DNA of 64,000 nucleotides from Kribbella monticola (GTDB taxonomy: Bacteria > Actinomycetota > Actinomycetes > Propionibacteriales > Kribbellaceae): positions 310,001-374,000 of the forward strand of contig NZ_QFXK01000030.1 of assembly GCF_003261635.1 (NCBI RefSeq), written 5' to 3'. Below are positions 42,313 through 51,498 of this stretch, in pieces; positions within the stretch are counted from its first letter, which is position 1, and each line of letters begins with the position of its first letter. Under the pieces are notes generated by a model. The model was not told where the DNA came from. It worked only from the letters and a program-made list of their open reading frames with translations, and did no database searches. The translations under genes and the position numbers were made by a program.

Positions 42313-43953
42313 GTGACCGACGGGCCGTTGATCGTGCAGTCCGACAAGACGCTGTTGTTGGAGACCGCTCATCCGGATGCGACCGACTGCCGTAAGGCGA
42401 TCGCGCCGTTCTCGGAGCTGGAGCGCGCTCCGGAGCACGTGCACACCTACCGGTTGACCCCGCTGGGGTTGTGGAACGCCCGGGCCGCCGGGCACGACGC
42501 CGAGCAGGTGATCGACGTACTGCTTCGCTACAGCCGCTACCCCGTGCCGCACTCGCTGCTGGTCGACATCGCCGAGACACTGGACCGCTACGGCCGGCTG
42601 CGGCTGGAGAAGCACCCTGAGCACGGGCTGGTGCTGATCACCACCGACCGGCCTGTGCTCGAAGAGGTACTGCGCAGCGCCAAGATCAAGCCGCTGGTCG
42701 GCGCCCGGATCGACGACGACATGGTGATCGTCCACCCGTCCGAGCGCGGTCACCTCAAGCAGACCCTGCTGAAGCTGGGCTGGCCGGCCGAGGACCTCGC
42801 CGGGTACGTCGACGGCGAGGCGCACAAGATCGACCTGGTCAAGGACGGCTGGGACCTCCGTCCGTACCAGCAGCAGGCGACCGATGCCTTCTGGCACGGC
42901 GGTTCGGGCGTCGTCGTCCTGCCCTGTGGCGCCGGCAAGACGATCGTCGGCGCGGCCGCGATGGCGCAGGCGTCCGCGACCACGCTGATCCTCGTCACGA
43001 ACACCGTGTCCGCACGGCAGTGGAAGGAAGAGCTGCTCAAGCGGACCACGCTGACCGAGGACGAGATCGGCGAGTACTCCGGTGCGCGCAAGGAGATCCG
43101 GCCGGTCACGATCGCGACGTACCAGGTGATGACGACCCGGCGGAAGGGTGTCTACACGCACCTCGAACTGCTGGACGCGCGCGACTGGGGCCTGATCGTG
43201 TACGACGAGGTGCACCTGCTGCCCGCCCCGATCTTCCGGATGACCGCCGATCTGCAGACCCGGCGGCGGATCGGGCTGACCGCGACGCTGGTCCGCGAGG
43301 ACGGCCGCGAGGGCGACGTGTTCTCGCTCATCGGGCCCAAGCGGTACGACGCGCCATGGAAGGACATCGAGGCGCAGGGCTGGATCGCGCCGGCCGACTG
43401 CGTCGAGGTACGGGTCGATCTGGAGCAGACCGAGCGATTCGTGTACGCGACCGCCGAGCCCGAGGACCGCTACCGGCTGGCCGCGTCGACCCCGGCCAAG
43501 TCCCGGCTCGTACGGCGTATCGCCGAGCACCACAAAGGCGAGCCGATGCTGGTGATCGGGCAGTACATCGACCAGCTCGACGAACTCGGCGAGCGCCTCG
43601 AATGCCCGGTGATCAAGGGCGAGACGACCGTCAAGGAGCGCCAGCGGTTGTTCCAGGCGTTCCGCACCGGCGAGATCAACATGCTCGTCGTCAGCAAGGT
43701 CGCGAACTTCTCGATCGACCTGCCCGAGGCGTCGGTCGCCGTCCAGGTCTCCGGCACCTTCGGCTCCCGCCAGGAGGAGGCGCAGCGGCTCGGTCGCGTA
43801 CTGCGCCCGAAGGGTGACGGCCGTACTGCGCGCTTCTACTCCATCGTCGCCCGCGACACGGTGGACGCCGAGTTCGCCGCCCACCGCCAGCGCTTCCTGG
43901 CCGAACAGGGCTACGCCTACACGATCGTCGACGCGGAAAACCTCTTCGCCTGA
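42313..43953 (+). CDS. DNA repair helicase XPB
   Basis: 546 residues from GTG 42313 (GGGGATGT before it; earlier frame codons are unlikely). Walker A is PCGAGKT (about residue 203) and the Walker B box is DEVH (about 297), as in XPB rather than DEAH. Further SF2 motifs appear as GLTATLVREDGREGDVF and QEEAQRLGRVLRPKG. The N-terminal damage-recognition domain is present. It is a 3'-5' ATP-dependent helicase; in bacteria it is thought to aid nucleotide excision repair. It follows its helicase-associated partner by 96 bases on the same strand. Confidence 0.93.
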   Translation: MTDGPLIVQSDKTLLLETAHPDATDCRKAIAPFSELERAPEHVHTYRLTPLGLWNARAAGHDAEQVIDVLLRYSRYPVPHSLLVDIAETLDRYGRLRLEKHPEHGLVLITTDRPVLEEVLRSAKIKPLVGARIDDDMVIVHPSERGHLKQTLLKLGWPAEDLAGYVDGEAHKIDLVKDGWDLRPYQQQATDAFWHGGSGVVVLPCGAGKTIVGAAAMAQASATTLILVTNTVSARQWKEELLKRTTLTEDEIGEYSGARKEIRPVTIATYQVMTTRRKGVYTHLELLDARDWGLIVYDEVHLLPAPIFRMTADLQTRRRIGLTATLVREDGREGDVFSLIGPKRYDAPWKDIEAQGWIAPADCVEVRVDLEQTERFVYATAEPEDRYRLAASTPAKSRLVRRIAEHHKGEPMLVIGQYIDQLDELGERLECPVIKGETTVKERQRLFQAFRTGEINMLVVSKVANFSIDLPEASVAVQVSGTFGSRQEEAQRLGRVLRPKGDGRTARFYSIVARDTVDAEFAAHRQRFLAEQGYAYTIVDAENLFA

Positions 43954-44191
43954 CTTCGGCTCGTCAGCTACTTTGCCAGTCTGTGATGCCGCATTTGTCA
44001 CAGCTGATCTTCGGTCGGCCGGCCAGGGAATGCGGCAGCCGTGGACGGAGTTGCGCAGAGAGGGACAGGTTGCCGAGCAGCTGAATGGGGGTGACGGTTC
44101 GGTCACAGAGGGTGGATCGGGGATTGCCCAGGGCAACATCAGGGTTCAACCTGAGCGAATCCCGAGACTTCGACCGGTACCGTCGAGACGT

Positions 44192-45004
44192 ATGGGGACA
44201 CAGGCACTCGAGCGGGTGGATCTGACTGGGGAACGGCCGCGCAGCTCCACCGGGGCGGGGCCGGTGGTCTGGCGGGTGGTGCGGGAAGCAGTCCTGCTCG
44301 CCACCATGTTCCTGGTCTACAGCGCGGGCCGGCAGTTCGCCGGAAAACACACCGGCTCGGCGTTCGACCACGCCCGCGAAGTGCTCTCCCTGCAGCACTG
44401 GTTACATCTCCCGGACGAGGCAGCGATCCAGCACGCCGCCCTCCAGCTCCCCCAACTGGTCCAGGGAGCGAACCTGTACTACGCGTCGGTGCACGCCCCG
44501 TTGACGGGCGCGGTCCTGCTCTGGCTGTCCATCTGGCGCCCCAAGGCTTACCCGCTGGTCCGCTGGACGATGGTCTCCGTCACCGGTCTCGCGTTGATCG
44601 GCCACATTCTGTTCCCGCTGGCACCGCCGCGGATGATGCCCGGCTTCGTCGACACCGGCCTCAAGTTCGGCCAGTCCGTCTACGGCCCGGAGAACTCCGG
44701 CGGCGTGGCGAACCAGTTCGCCGCGATGCCGAGCCTGCACGTCGGCTGGGCTGCCCTGATCGCGCTCTCGATGATCCTGATCACCCGGTCCAAGTGGCGC
44801 TGGCTGTGGCTGGCCCACCCGATCATCACGTTCTCGGTGGTGGTCGTGACAGCGAACCACTACTGGCTGGACGGGATCGTGGCGTTGCTGCTGATCGGTA
44901 TCAGCCTGCCGCTGCTGCTCCGCCCCGGACTGCGCAGCTACAAGACGGCTGCCGTCGACAGGTCCGCGGATAATTCGGTCGCCCCGGAGCCGGCGCTCAA
45001 GTAA
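44192..45004 (+). CDS. PAP2-family membrane phosphatase / inositol-phosphotransferase type
   Basis: 270 residues with about six helices from ATG 44192. The phosphatase motifs are APPRMMPG, SLHVGWA and NHYWLDG, the arrangement of the Aur1/inositol phosphorylceramide synthase-like PAP2_3 group. The His in SLHVG and the His of NHYWLDG are the catalytic pair. It probably processes or transfers a lipid-linked phosphate at the membrane. The 238 bases before it hold no clear gene. Start is supported by the protein pattern more than by a ribosome site. Confidence 0.88.
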   Translation: MGTQALERVDLTGERPRSSTGAGPVVWRVVREAVLLATMFLVYSAGRQFAGKHTGSAFDHAREVLSLQHWLHLPDEAAIQHAALQLPQLVQGANLYYASVHAPLTGAVLLWLSIWRPKAYPLVRWTMVSVTGLALIGHILFPLAPPRMMPGFVDTGLKFGQSVYGPENSGGVANQFAAMPSLHVGWAALIALSMILITRSKWRWLWLAHPIITFSVVVVTANHYWLDGIVALLLIGISLPLLLRPGLRSYKTAAVDRSADNSVAPEPALK

Positions 45005-45051
45005 CGTAGCGGGGCTTCCCCGACCGTCGACCGCTTTGCGGAGGTCTTGTC

Positions 45052-47118
45052 GTGCCCCCTGATCCCGGCCCCACGCATTCCGACTCCACGCATCCCGCCC
45101 CCACGCGGCATTCCGACCCGACGCCGTCCACCTTGCACGCCGAGAAGGACTACCTGCGGACCTCCCGCGCCGCGCTCGCGCTGATGCGGGAGAAGACCGG
45201 CTCACTGAAGATCTACAGCGCCGACCCGGTGAACGCCGAGTTCCTCAAGGCGGCGATCTTCCGCCGGATGCAGGAACTCGAGGACGACCCCGAAGTACCG
45301 CTGTTCTTCGGCCGGCTGGACTATCTCGAACCCACCGAGGAAACCTTCCACATCGGCCGCCGGCACGTGAACGACGAGCAGGGCGAGCCGCTGGTGGTCG
45401 ACTGGCGCGCCGAGATCTCGGTGCCGTTCTACCGGGCCAGCCGGACCGAGCCGATGGGCGTCGGGATCCGCCGCCGGTTCGGGTTCACGCACGGCGAGCT
45501 GACCGCGTTCGAGGACGAGGACCTGACCACCTCGGCACCGGTCGCCGAGCACAGCGACATCCTCGACGCGGAGATCGAGCGCCCGCGTTCCGGCCCGATG
45601 CGCGACATCGTGGCGACGATCCAGCCGGAGCAGGACGTCATCGTCCGGGCCGGGGTCGACGAGACGATCTGTGTCCAGGGTGCGCCCGGAACGGGGAAGA
45701 CGGCTGTCGGGCTGCACCGCGCGGCGTACCTGCTCTATGCCTACCGCGACCAGTTGAGCCGGGCCGGCGTCCTGGTGGTCGGGCCGAACGCGAGCTTCCT
45801 GCGGTACATCGGCGACGTGCTGCCCGCGCTGGGCGAGATCGAGGCGAAGCAGACGACCGTCGAGGAAATGGTCGCCCGGGTCAAGATCGCCGGACCCGGC
45901 CCGGCCCCGGTCGACATCCTGAAGGGTGACGCGCGGATGGCGGAGGTACTGCGCCGCGCGGTGTGGTCGCAGGTGCAGCTCCCGAAGGAAGCGCTGGTCG
46001 TACCGCGGGGATCGCACCGGTGGCGCGTACCGGCGTACGAGGCCGAGGAGTTGGTGAACGAGCTCCGCACCCGAGGCATCCGGTACGGCGCCGGCCGGGC
46101 GATGTTGCCGCAGCGGCTGGCGCACGCGGTACTGCTCAGGATGGAGACCGGCGGTGATTCGCCCGACGATCGCGTGCAGGACTCGGTGGCGCGCAGCCGT
46201 CCCGTCAAGCTGTACGCCGATGCGCTCTGGCCGGCCGTCGATCCGGCGAAGTTGCTGTTCCGGTTGTTCACGGACGCCGAGTTGCTGGCCGAGCACGCCG
46301 ACGGGATCCTGACCGAGGAGGAGCAGGCGCTGCTGCTGTGGGACAAGGCGCCCCGGTCCGCGGGCGCCGCGAAGTGGTCTGTTGCCGATGCCACCCTCAT
46401 CGACGAGCTCGCGGATCTGGTCGATCGGACGCCCAGCCTCGGCCACGTCGTACTGGACGAGGCGCAAGACCTGTCGGCGATGCAGTTGCGCGCCGTCGGG
46501 CGGCGGTGCTCGACCGGGTCGATGACCGTGCTCGGCGATATCGCGCAGGGGACGACACCGTGGGCGACGCCGTCGTGGGACGAGGCACTGAAGCATCTCG
46601 GCAAGAGCGGCGCGCATACGGAGGAGCTCACGGCCGGCTTCCGCGTGCCCGGCCAGGTGATCGAGTACGCCGCACGCCTGCTGCCGCAGATCGCACCGCA
46701 CCTGACGCCACCGACCGCAGTACGACGCGCGCGGGGCGAGCTCGCCATCACCCAGGTACCGGACAGTCTGGCCGCCGCCGTCGAGACCGTGCAGGAGATC
46801 ACCGAACGGCCCGGGTCGATCGGCGTGATCGTTCCCGACGCACTGGTCCCTGGTGCCCGGAAAGCCTTGCAGGACAAGGGAATCAGCTTCAGCGTGCTCG
46901 GCGACGAGGACGACGTCGAGGCGCACGTGGACGTCGTACCGGCCGGGCTCGCCAAGGGTCTCGAGTTCGACCACGTCGTCCTGGTCGAGCCGGCCGGCAT
47001 CGTGGCCGGTGAGGCCGACGAGCGCACCGGCCTCCGCCGCCTCTACGTCTGCCTGACCCGTGCGGTTACCTCACTCGCGATCCTGCACACTGACGACCTT
47101 CCCGACGTACTGCGCTGA
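45052..47118 (+). CDS. HelD/HelR-type UvrD-like helicase acting on RNA polymerase
   Basis: 688 residues from GTG 45052 with GGAGG seven bases before. Low-complexity His/Pro/Thr/Ser start, then EKDYLRTSRAALALMREKTGS. Walker A is GAPGTGKTAVG (about 210), Walker B is VVLDEAQDLS, and GDIAQGTTPW and LRRLYVCLTRAVTSLAI complete the SF1 set. The insertion-rich architecture (GRRHVNDEQGEPLVVDWRAEISVPFYRA) is that of HelD proteins, which remove RNA polymerase from DNA; the actinobacterial HelR branch confers rifamycin tolerance. I see no rifampicin-associated element in its upstream region. Confidence 0.9.
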   Translation: MPPDPGPTHSDSTHPAPTRHSDPTPSTLHAEKDYLRTSRAALALMREKTGSLKIYSADPVNAEFLKAAIFRRMQELEDDPEVPLFFGRLDYLEPTEETFHIGRRHVNDEQGEPLVVDWRAEISVPFYRASRTEPMGVGIRRRFGFTHGELTAFEDEDLTTSAPVAEHSDILDAEIERPRSGPMRDIVATIQPEQDVIVRAGVDETICVQGAPGTGKTAVGLHRAAYLLYAYRDQLSRAGVLVVGPNASFLRYIGDVLPALGEIEAKQTTVEEMVARVKIAGPGPAPVDILKGDARMAEVLRRAVWSQVQLPKEALVVPRGSHRWRVPAYEAEELVNELRTRGIRYGAGRAMLPQRLAHAVLLRMETGGDSPDDRVQDSVARSRPVKLYADALWPAVDPAKLLFRLFTDAELLAEHADGILTEEEQALLLWDKAPRSAGAAKWSVADATLIDELADLVDRTPSLGHVVLDEAQDLSAMQLRAVGRRCSTGSMTVLGDIAQGTTPWATPSWDEALKHLGKSGAHTEELTAGFRVPGQVIEYAARLLPQIAPHLTPPTAVRRARGELAITQVPDSLAAAVETVQEITERPGSIGVIVPDALVPGARKALQDKGISFSVLGDEDDVEAHVDVVPAGLAKGLEFDHVVLVEPAGIVAGEADERTGLRRLYVCLTRAVTSLAILHTDDLPDVLR

Positions 47119-47127
47119 GCCGGCGGG

Positions 47128-48690
47128 TCAGAAGCCTCGGGAGCCACCGGAGCGGCGGGAGGAGCGCCGGGACGAGCCGCCGCCACTGGAGCGGGTCCGG
47201 GACGAGTACGACGACCGTCGGCGCCGGGACGAGCCGGAGCTCCAGCTGCTGCCGCTGTCGTTGTCGTCGTCGTCCGAGCTACTCCAGCTGGACGAGGAGG
47301 AGCGGCTGGCCATCGCGGTACTGAGGTCGTCGGAGAAGCGGCTGAGGCGAGCACCGGCGCGGCGGGAGCCCCAGCGGGACCGCATCGCCTCTCCGGCCCG
47401 GCGGGCGTCCTGGTCAGGGAACCACCAGCGCGTGCCGTCGCCCATGGTCCAGTAGCCGTCCATGTACGACGCCAGTTCCTCGCCGAGCGTCCAGTAGGGC
47501 CGGGCCCGGTCCCGGAGCGTCACCATCCGGATCTCCGGCTCCTGCTTGGCCGCCACCTTCGCAGCGCACGCGGCGCACACCTGCACCTGCCGCTCCGTAC
47601 CGCCTTCGGGTGCCCATTGGACTGCCGTAGTACTGGGCCCGTGGCGGGGATCGAAGAAGCAGGGCGGCGTCGGCTCAGGAATCGGCTTGCCTGCGCGCAC
47701 TGCAGCCAGGCAAACCAAGCCGTACCGCGCAGAGCCGAGCAGTGTGGCCACAGCCGCTGTGTCGTCGTCACCCTTGGCTTCGTCGAGCCGATGCCGGGCC
47801 TTCTCCACAGCGTCGAGCACGTCCTGGGAAAGCTTCGCCTGCTGGGGGTCCGAGGTCGCCGGCAGCGCCGACACCTGCTGTGAGAGCCCGATGATCTCCT
47901 CGTTGAGGACCGGTACCGAGACCTCGAGGTGCTTCTTCTCGTCCGACCTGCGGGCCCGGCGAGCGCTCAGCGTGATACCGCCCCACCACAGCACCGCGAG
48001 GCCGGCCACACCTCCGGCGTACGGGGCGGCGTCGATGTAGAACGGCTTGTCGATCACCTGCGCACGCTGGATGAACCGGGTGAGGATCGCGTCGTAGTCA
48101 GGCGCACAGCAGTCGACCGCCTCGTCGACGGCGTCACCCACGTGGTACGTCGGTCCCTTGTCTGCGTGCTGTACGGCGTGGAATCCGCGGCCCTTCGACT
48201 CCGAGGTCGCGTCGACCAGTACGGCGTACACGCCCTCTACGCCGACCCGGTCGTACAGCTGACTGGCGATCTCCTCGCCGGTCCAGGCGAGCTGAACCCG
48301 TGAGCTGTAGGAGCCCTTGTAGCCGATGTCGATCGCCGATGCCGGAATGACGGCGATCCGCATCGGTGCCGCAGCCGACCTCACTGCGCGGTTCAGCTCA
48401 GCCACCTCCGAAGTGCTGAGCCGGGTCACGTCGGGATCGACCCAGACGCCCGGATCACCCAGCTTGGCGGCGACGCCGTTCATGTACGTCTCCGCGGCGG
48501 CCTGCGCGCGTTGACGGTCGCCGTCGAAGTCCGGCGGGGTGTAGCGAGGCTGGGTGTACTTGTACGTCGGCCTGCTGGTCGGCGGCTTGCTCGGTGTGGG
48601 CGTCGGAGTCGCGGCATGCGCGGGCGACGCAGCAAGTACCGGTGCGGCAACCAGTGCGAGTGTGCCGAGCAGGCGAAGGTAGCGGGTCAT
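47128..48690 (-). CDS. Signal-peptide membrane protein with CFFDPxHG/CxxC motif and Ser/Arg-rich tail
   Basis: 520 residues from ATG 48690. A cleavable signal peptide ends near SPAHA, then a Thr/Pro linker. An extracytoplasmic domain carries GVWVDPDVTRLS and MRIAVIPASA. One helix (PYAGGVAGLAVLWWGGITLSA) leads to a cytoplasmic part with CFFDPRHGPST and VQVCAACAAK, probably a zinc site. A long Ser/Arg/Gly-rich tail (SSSSWSSSDDDDND) closes the protein. ATG overlaps the stop of the upstream paralog (48687-48689), so the two are one operon. Resembles TPM-type proteins only weakly; function unknown. Confidence 0.8.
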   Translation of the reverse strand: MTRYLRLLGTLALVAAPVLAASPAHAATPTPTPSKPPTSRPTYKYTQPRYTPPDFDGDRQRAQAAAETYMNGVAAKLGDPGVWVDPDVTRLSTSEVAELNRAVRSAAAPMRIAVIPASAIDIGYKGSYSSRVQLAWTGEEIASQLYDRVGVEGVYAVLVDATSESKGRGFHAVQHADKGPTYHVGDAVDEAVDCCAPDYDAILTRFIQRAQVIDKPFYIDAAPYAGGVAGLAVLWWGGITLSARRARRSDEKKHLEVSVPVLNEEIIGLSQQVSALPATSDPQQAKLSQDVLDAVEKARHRLDEAKGDDDTAAVATLLGSARYGLVCLAAVRAGKPIPEPTPPCFFDPRHGPSTTAVQWAPEGGTERQVQVCAACAAKVAAKQEPEIRMVTLRDRARPYWTLGEELASYMDGYWTMGDGTRWWFPDQDARRAGEAMRSRWGSRRAGARLSRFSDDLSTAMASRSSSSSWSSSDDDDNDSGSSWSSGSSRRRRSSYSSRTRSSGGGSSRRSSRRSGGSRGF

Positions 48691-49712
48691 CGTGTTCCTC
48701 CAGCGAGGCGGTTCTGGCAGGCAGCACAGACAGGGATCTCCCGGGCCTTTCCATCCGGTGGCGTGTACATCCAGTCGGTCACGGAGGTGCCGTGCGCCGG
48801 ATCGAAGAAGCAGACAGCGCGCCGGGGCGGCGCCGGCGTACCGGCGAGCCGGGCCTGGGCACAAGCCAGTCGCCAGCGGCCGTACTCGACAGTGGCCCGT
48901 ACTGCGCGCAACTGCTGGTCGTCCGGTTTGTTGTCGACGACGCGGCCCGCGTCGGCGTACGCGTCCATCGCCGCCTGCACGTCCGCTGTCGTCTCCACGC
49001 CGTCCAGACGCACGTCGGCTCGGTCCAGTTCCTCGCCGAAGCGGGTCACGTCCTCCAGCGCGAGCTTCTGCCGCTCTTCCAACGTGTCCGCCTCGTCGGG
49101 CAGCACCTGGTACGACGGCCGGTAGAGCGCGGGGCCTTCGTCCTTGCCCGGCCTCCGCTTCCACCAGCGCAAGCCGAGCCCGGCAGCAACCAGAAGCACC
49201 AGCACGATCCCCACCGGCCACAGCCAGCCCGGCGCTCCCTGGGAAGAGCTGGGAACGTCGAGCTGATCCAGTACGCCGTCCAGCGTCCCCACCGGGTCCG
49301 ACCGGCTGTGCTTCGAGAGTTCATCGGTGAGGATTCGCGCGATCGGCGTATCCACGCCCACTGCGCTCCCCCAGGTCACCGCCCCGCCGAAGACCACCAG
49401 GTAGATCCCGTCGGCCTGCTGCAGATCCACCACCTGATCGACGAACGCCCGGGCCGCCTGGTCGCGGTCTCCTGTGGCCAGTGCCGCAGCGGGGACCACA
49501 GCGATCCGGATCGCCGGCGTGTGCCCGTCGACCCGGGCAGCCAAGCGCTGGGAGTCCTGCTCCGGAACGAGCGACCGCTGCGACGGGTCGACGTACACGG
49601 GCGAGTTCTTCCACCCCTCCACCACGTCGCTCGGAGTGGCGGACCGGGCCGCCGACGCAGGCAGTGGAGCCGCCCAGGAGACGGCAAGCAGCAGGGCAGC
49701 CAGAAAACGCAT
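48687..49712 (-). CDS. Paralog of the 48690 gene: secreted-domain membrane protein with CFFDPxHG/CxxC
   Basis: 341 residues. Signal peptide (MRFLAALLLAVSWAAPLPASA), the external PVYVDPSQRSLVPEQ and IRIAVVPAAAL (matching VWVDP and MRIAVIPAS of the neighbour), one helix (WLWPVGIVLVLLVAAGLGL), then the cytoplasmic CFFDPAHGTSVTDWMYT and PVCAAC. The same order as in the next gene shows duplication and divergence. The tail is short. A 12-base stem hairpin ends eight bases before the ATG. Role unknown. Confidence 0.8.
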   Translation of the reverse strand: MRFLAALLLAVSWAAPLPASAARSATPSDVVEGWKNSPVYVDPSQRSLVPEQDSQRLAARVDGHTPAIRIAVVPAAALATGDRDQAARAFVDQVVDLQQADGIYLVVFGGAVTWGSAVGVDTPIARILTDELSKHSRSDPVGTLDGVLDQLDVPSSSQGAPGWLWPVGIVLVLLVAAGLGLRWWKRRPGKDEGPALYRPSYQVLPDEADTLEERQKLALEDVTRFGEELDRADVRLDGVETTADVQAAMDAYADAGRVVDNKPDDQQLRAVRATVEYGRWRLACAQARLAGTPAPPRRAVCFFDPAHGTSVTDWMYTPPDGKAREIPVCAACQNRLAGGTR

Positions 49713-49720
49713 GGGCGCAA

Positions 49721-49749
49721 GCCTGCCCTAACGGGGTGTTAGGGCAGGC
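49721..49749 (-). terminator. Terminator hairpin of the MFS gene, abutting the next start codon
   Basis: A perfect 12-base stem (GCCTGCCCTAAC / GTTAGGGCAGGC) with loop GGGGT lies between the MFS stop at 49765 and the ATG at 49712, eight bases from the latter. It stops the MFS transcript and would sit in the leader of the paralog gene if transcription reads through. Confidence 0.65.
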
Positions 49750-49764
49750 CACAGCCTCCCAACG

Positions 49765-50967
49765 TCAGTCGGCGAGAGCCACCGGCAGCCGCTCCTCTGC
49801 CTCGAGCGGCTCGAGGTGCTCAATCGCTTCCAGTGCGGGGTTACGACGCAGGACGACGAGCAGCGCGAGTACTACGACGCCGAGCGCGGCTGCGATCGGG
49901 GGCAGCAGCTGTACGCCGACCAACTTGATCACCAGACCACCGACCACGGCCGAGAGCCCTGCTCCCAGGTAGATCGCGGACGCGTTCATCGCCAGCAGCA
50001 GTCCGCCGCCTGAGCCCAGCTCCAGCAGGAGGTTCTGGATCGGCGGGTTGAACGCCCACGTGAAGAGACTCCATACGAACAAGGCGATCCCTGCACCCAC
50101 CACAGTGGCCGCGGTCAGCGTCAGCGTCGCGATCACCACGGTGAACCCGGTCAGCACTACGCCCAGCGTCCGAAGGCTGCCGAAGCGGTCCGTTGCACGG
50201 CCACCGATCAGGTTGCCGACCACGGCGCCCAGTCCGTAGACCAGCAGGAGCACACCGACTGTGCCGCCCTTCAGGTGAGCAGTCTTGGCGAGCAGCGGCA
50301 CGACGTAGATGTAGACGCTCATGGTGGCGAGCACTGCGAGCACTGTCATCGCCAGCACGATCTGCACCCGCCTGTCGGTCACTCCCGCGAACCGCTCACG
50401 CAAGCTGATCGCCGGCGGCGCGTCCACCTTGGGAAGCGCGGTCTGAACGGCCAGCGCGATCAGGACTGCCACGGCCGCGATCAGCCCGAACACCCCGCGG
50501 TAGCCGAGACTTCCACCGAGCAGACTGCCCGCCGGCACTCCGAGCACGAGGGCGAACGTGAGCCCGCCGAAGACCACAGCGACCGCTCGACCCCGCTCCT
50601 CCGGCGGCAGGAATCCAGTGGCGAACAGTGTGGCGGCCGGCGTGTAGGCAGCAGCACCGAAGGCCGCCACGACGCGTCCCAGGATCAGTACGGAGTAGTC
50701 CGTGGCCAGCGCGGCTATCAGGTTGCCCAGCGCGGCAGTAAGGAGTGCCGCGAGCAACAACGTGCGGCGCTCCCAGCGACCCGTCAACGTGGACAACAGC
50801 GGCGCGCCGACGGCGTACGAGAGAGCGAAAGCCGTCGCGAGCTGGCCGGCTGCGGTGAGCGAGACGTGCAGCTCGGAGCTGACGGCGGGGAGCACGCCGG
50901 ACACGACGTACGCGCTGGTGCCGACGGCGAAGGCACCGGCGGCCAGCAGGTAGATGCGTGCGGACAT
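49765..50967 (-). CDS. MFS transporter, DHA1 family (Cmx/AraJ-like)
   Basis: 400 residues with 12 helices. The helix 1 pattern (LLAAGAFAVGTSAYVVSGVLPAVSSELHVSL), loop 2-3 TGRWERRTLL and IGGRATDRFG place it with drug:H+ exporters of the Cmx/AraJ type. ATG 50967. The divergent ArsR gene likely controls it; the intergenic region carries two short perfect dyads. Confidence 0.92.
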   Translation of the reverse strand: MSARIYLLAAGAFAVGTSAYVVSGVLPAVSSELHVSLTAAGQLATAFALSYAVGAPLLSTLTGRWERRTLLLAALLTAALGNLIAALATDYSVLILGRVVAAFGAAAYTPAATLFATGFLPPEERGRAVAVVFGGLTFALVLGVPAGSLLGGSLGYRGVFGLIAAVAVLIALAVQTALPKVDAPPAISLRERFAGVTDRRVQIVLAMTVLAVLATMSVYIYVVPLLAKTAHLKGGTVGVLLLVYGLGAVVGNLIGGRATDRFGSLRTLGVVLTGFTVVIATLTLTAATVVGAGIALFVWSLFTWAFNPPIQNLLLELGSGGGLLLAMNASAIYLGAGLSAVVGGLVIKLVGVQLLPPIAAALGVVVLALLVVLRRNPALEAIEHLEPLEAEERLPVALAD

Positions 50968-51004
50968 CAGGGGACCTTCCGACGGAAATGATTAGTTCGA
51001 CGTT

Positions 51005-51035
51005 GATCGTACTACGATCTTCATCGAAGTTCGAT
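51005..51035. promoter_or_regulatory. Two perfect dyads, candidate ArsR operators
   Basis: GATCGTA-C-TACGATC (51005-51019) and ATCGAA-G-TTCGAT (51023-51035) sit four bases apart between the divergent MFS and ArsR starts. ArsR-family repressors bind such short dyads over promoters. Confidence 0.6.
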
Positions 51036-51078
51036 AGCGGTCGTAGAATGAAGGCATGAAGAAGGAGAAGGTGGACGC

Positions 51079-51393
51079 ATGAGCACCTCGAAAGCCCTGC
51101 CGCAGCCCGATCGCGAGGAGATTCGGATCGAGCAAGTGCTGCAGGCCCTGGGCGAGCCGGTCCGGCTGCAGATCGTCCGGCTGCTCGCCGACCAGCCGGA
51201 CGGCATCGCGTGCGGTGAGATCGACCTCCAGGTGACGCCGTCGACCCGGGCTCACCACCTGCGGATCCTGCGCGAGGCAGGCGTCATCAGCACCCACACC
51301 GAGGGCACCCGGCGGATCAGCAGCCTGCGGCGCGAAGACCTCGACAACCTGTACCCCGGCCTGCTCCCCGGCGTCCTGGCCGCTCCGCGCTGA
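51079..51393 (+). CDS. ArsR-family transcriptional regulator
   Basis: 104 residues, a winged-helix protein of typical length. The recognition region is IACGEIDLQVTPSTRAHHLRILREAGVIST, with the wing TEGTRRISSLR. The Cys of IACGEI is single, so a classical metal Cys pair is absent and another signal is likely. ATG 51079 has GAAGGAGAAGGTGG before it. Probably represses the divergent MFS exporter and itself. Confidence 0.92.
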   Translation: MSTSKALPQPDREEIRIEQVLQALGEPVRLQIVRLLADQPDGIACGEIDLQVTPSTRAHHLRILREAGVISTHTEGTRRISSLRREDLDNLYPGLLPGVLAAPR

Positions 51394-51498
51394 GCCGTCC
51401 GCCGGGCCGGATATCTCGGCCGGTGTTCGGCAACCGCAAGCCGATGGTGCCCAGATCGAGCGGCGGACGTGTGGGCGGGCTGGCAGACTGTGGCGGTG

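Noticed and set aside
43964..44130. Reverse-strand frame ending ISCDKCGITDWQSS, resembling a small zinc-motif protein
   Set aside because: No ATG or GTG start exists inside the intergenic part, only TTG or CTG, and there is no ribosome site. The frame continues as a shadow of the PAP2 gene.
41986..44139. 717-residue reverse-strand open frame opposite the XPB gene
   Set aside because: It mirrors the XPB coding region in a GC-rich genome and is rich in His, Arg, Gln and Val without any motif. XPB on the forward strand has clear motifs.
45001..45051. Rifampicin-associated element before the HelD-like gene
   Set aside because: GGGGCTT resembles one half of the element but the matching second half is absent.
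45202..46974. 590-residue reverse-strand open frame opposite the HelD-like gene
   Set aside because: Low-complexity composition typical of antisense frames in high-GC DNA; the forward gene carries all SF1 helicase motifs.
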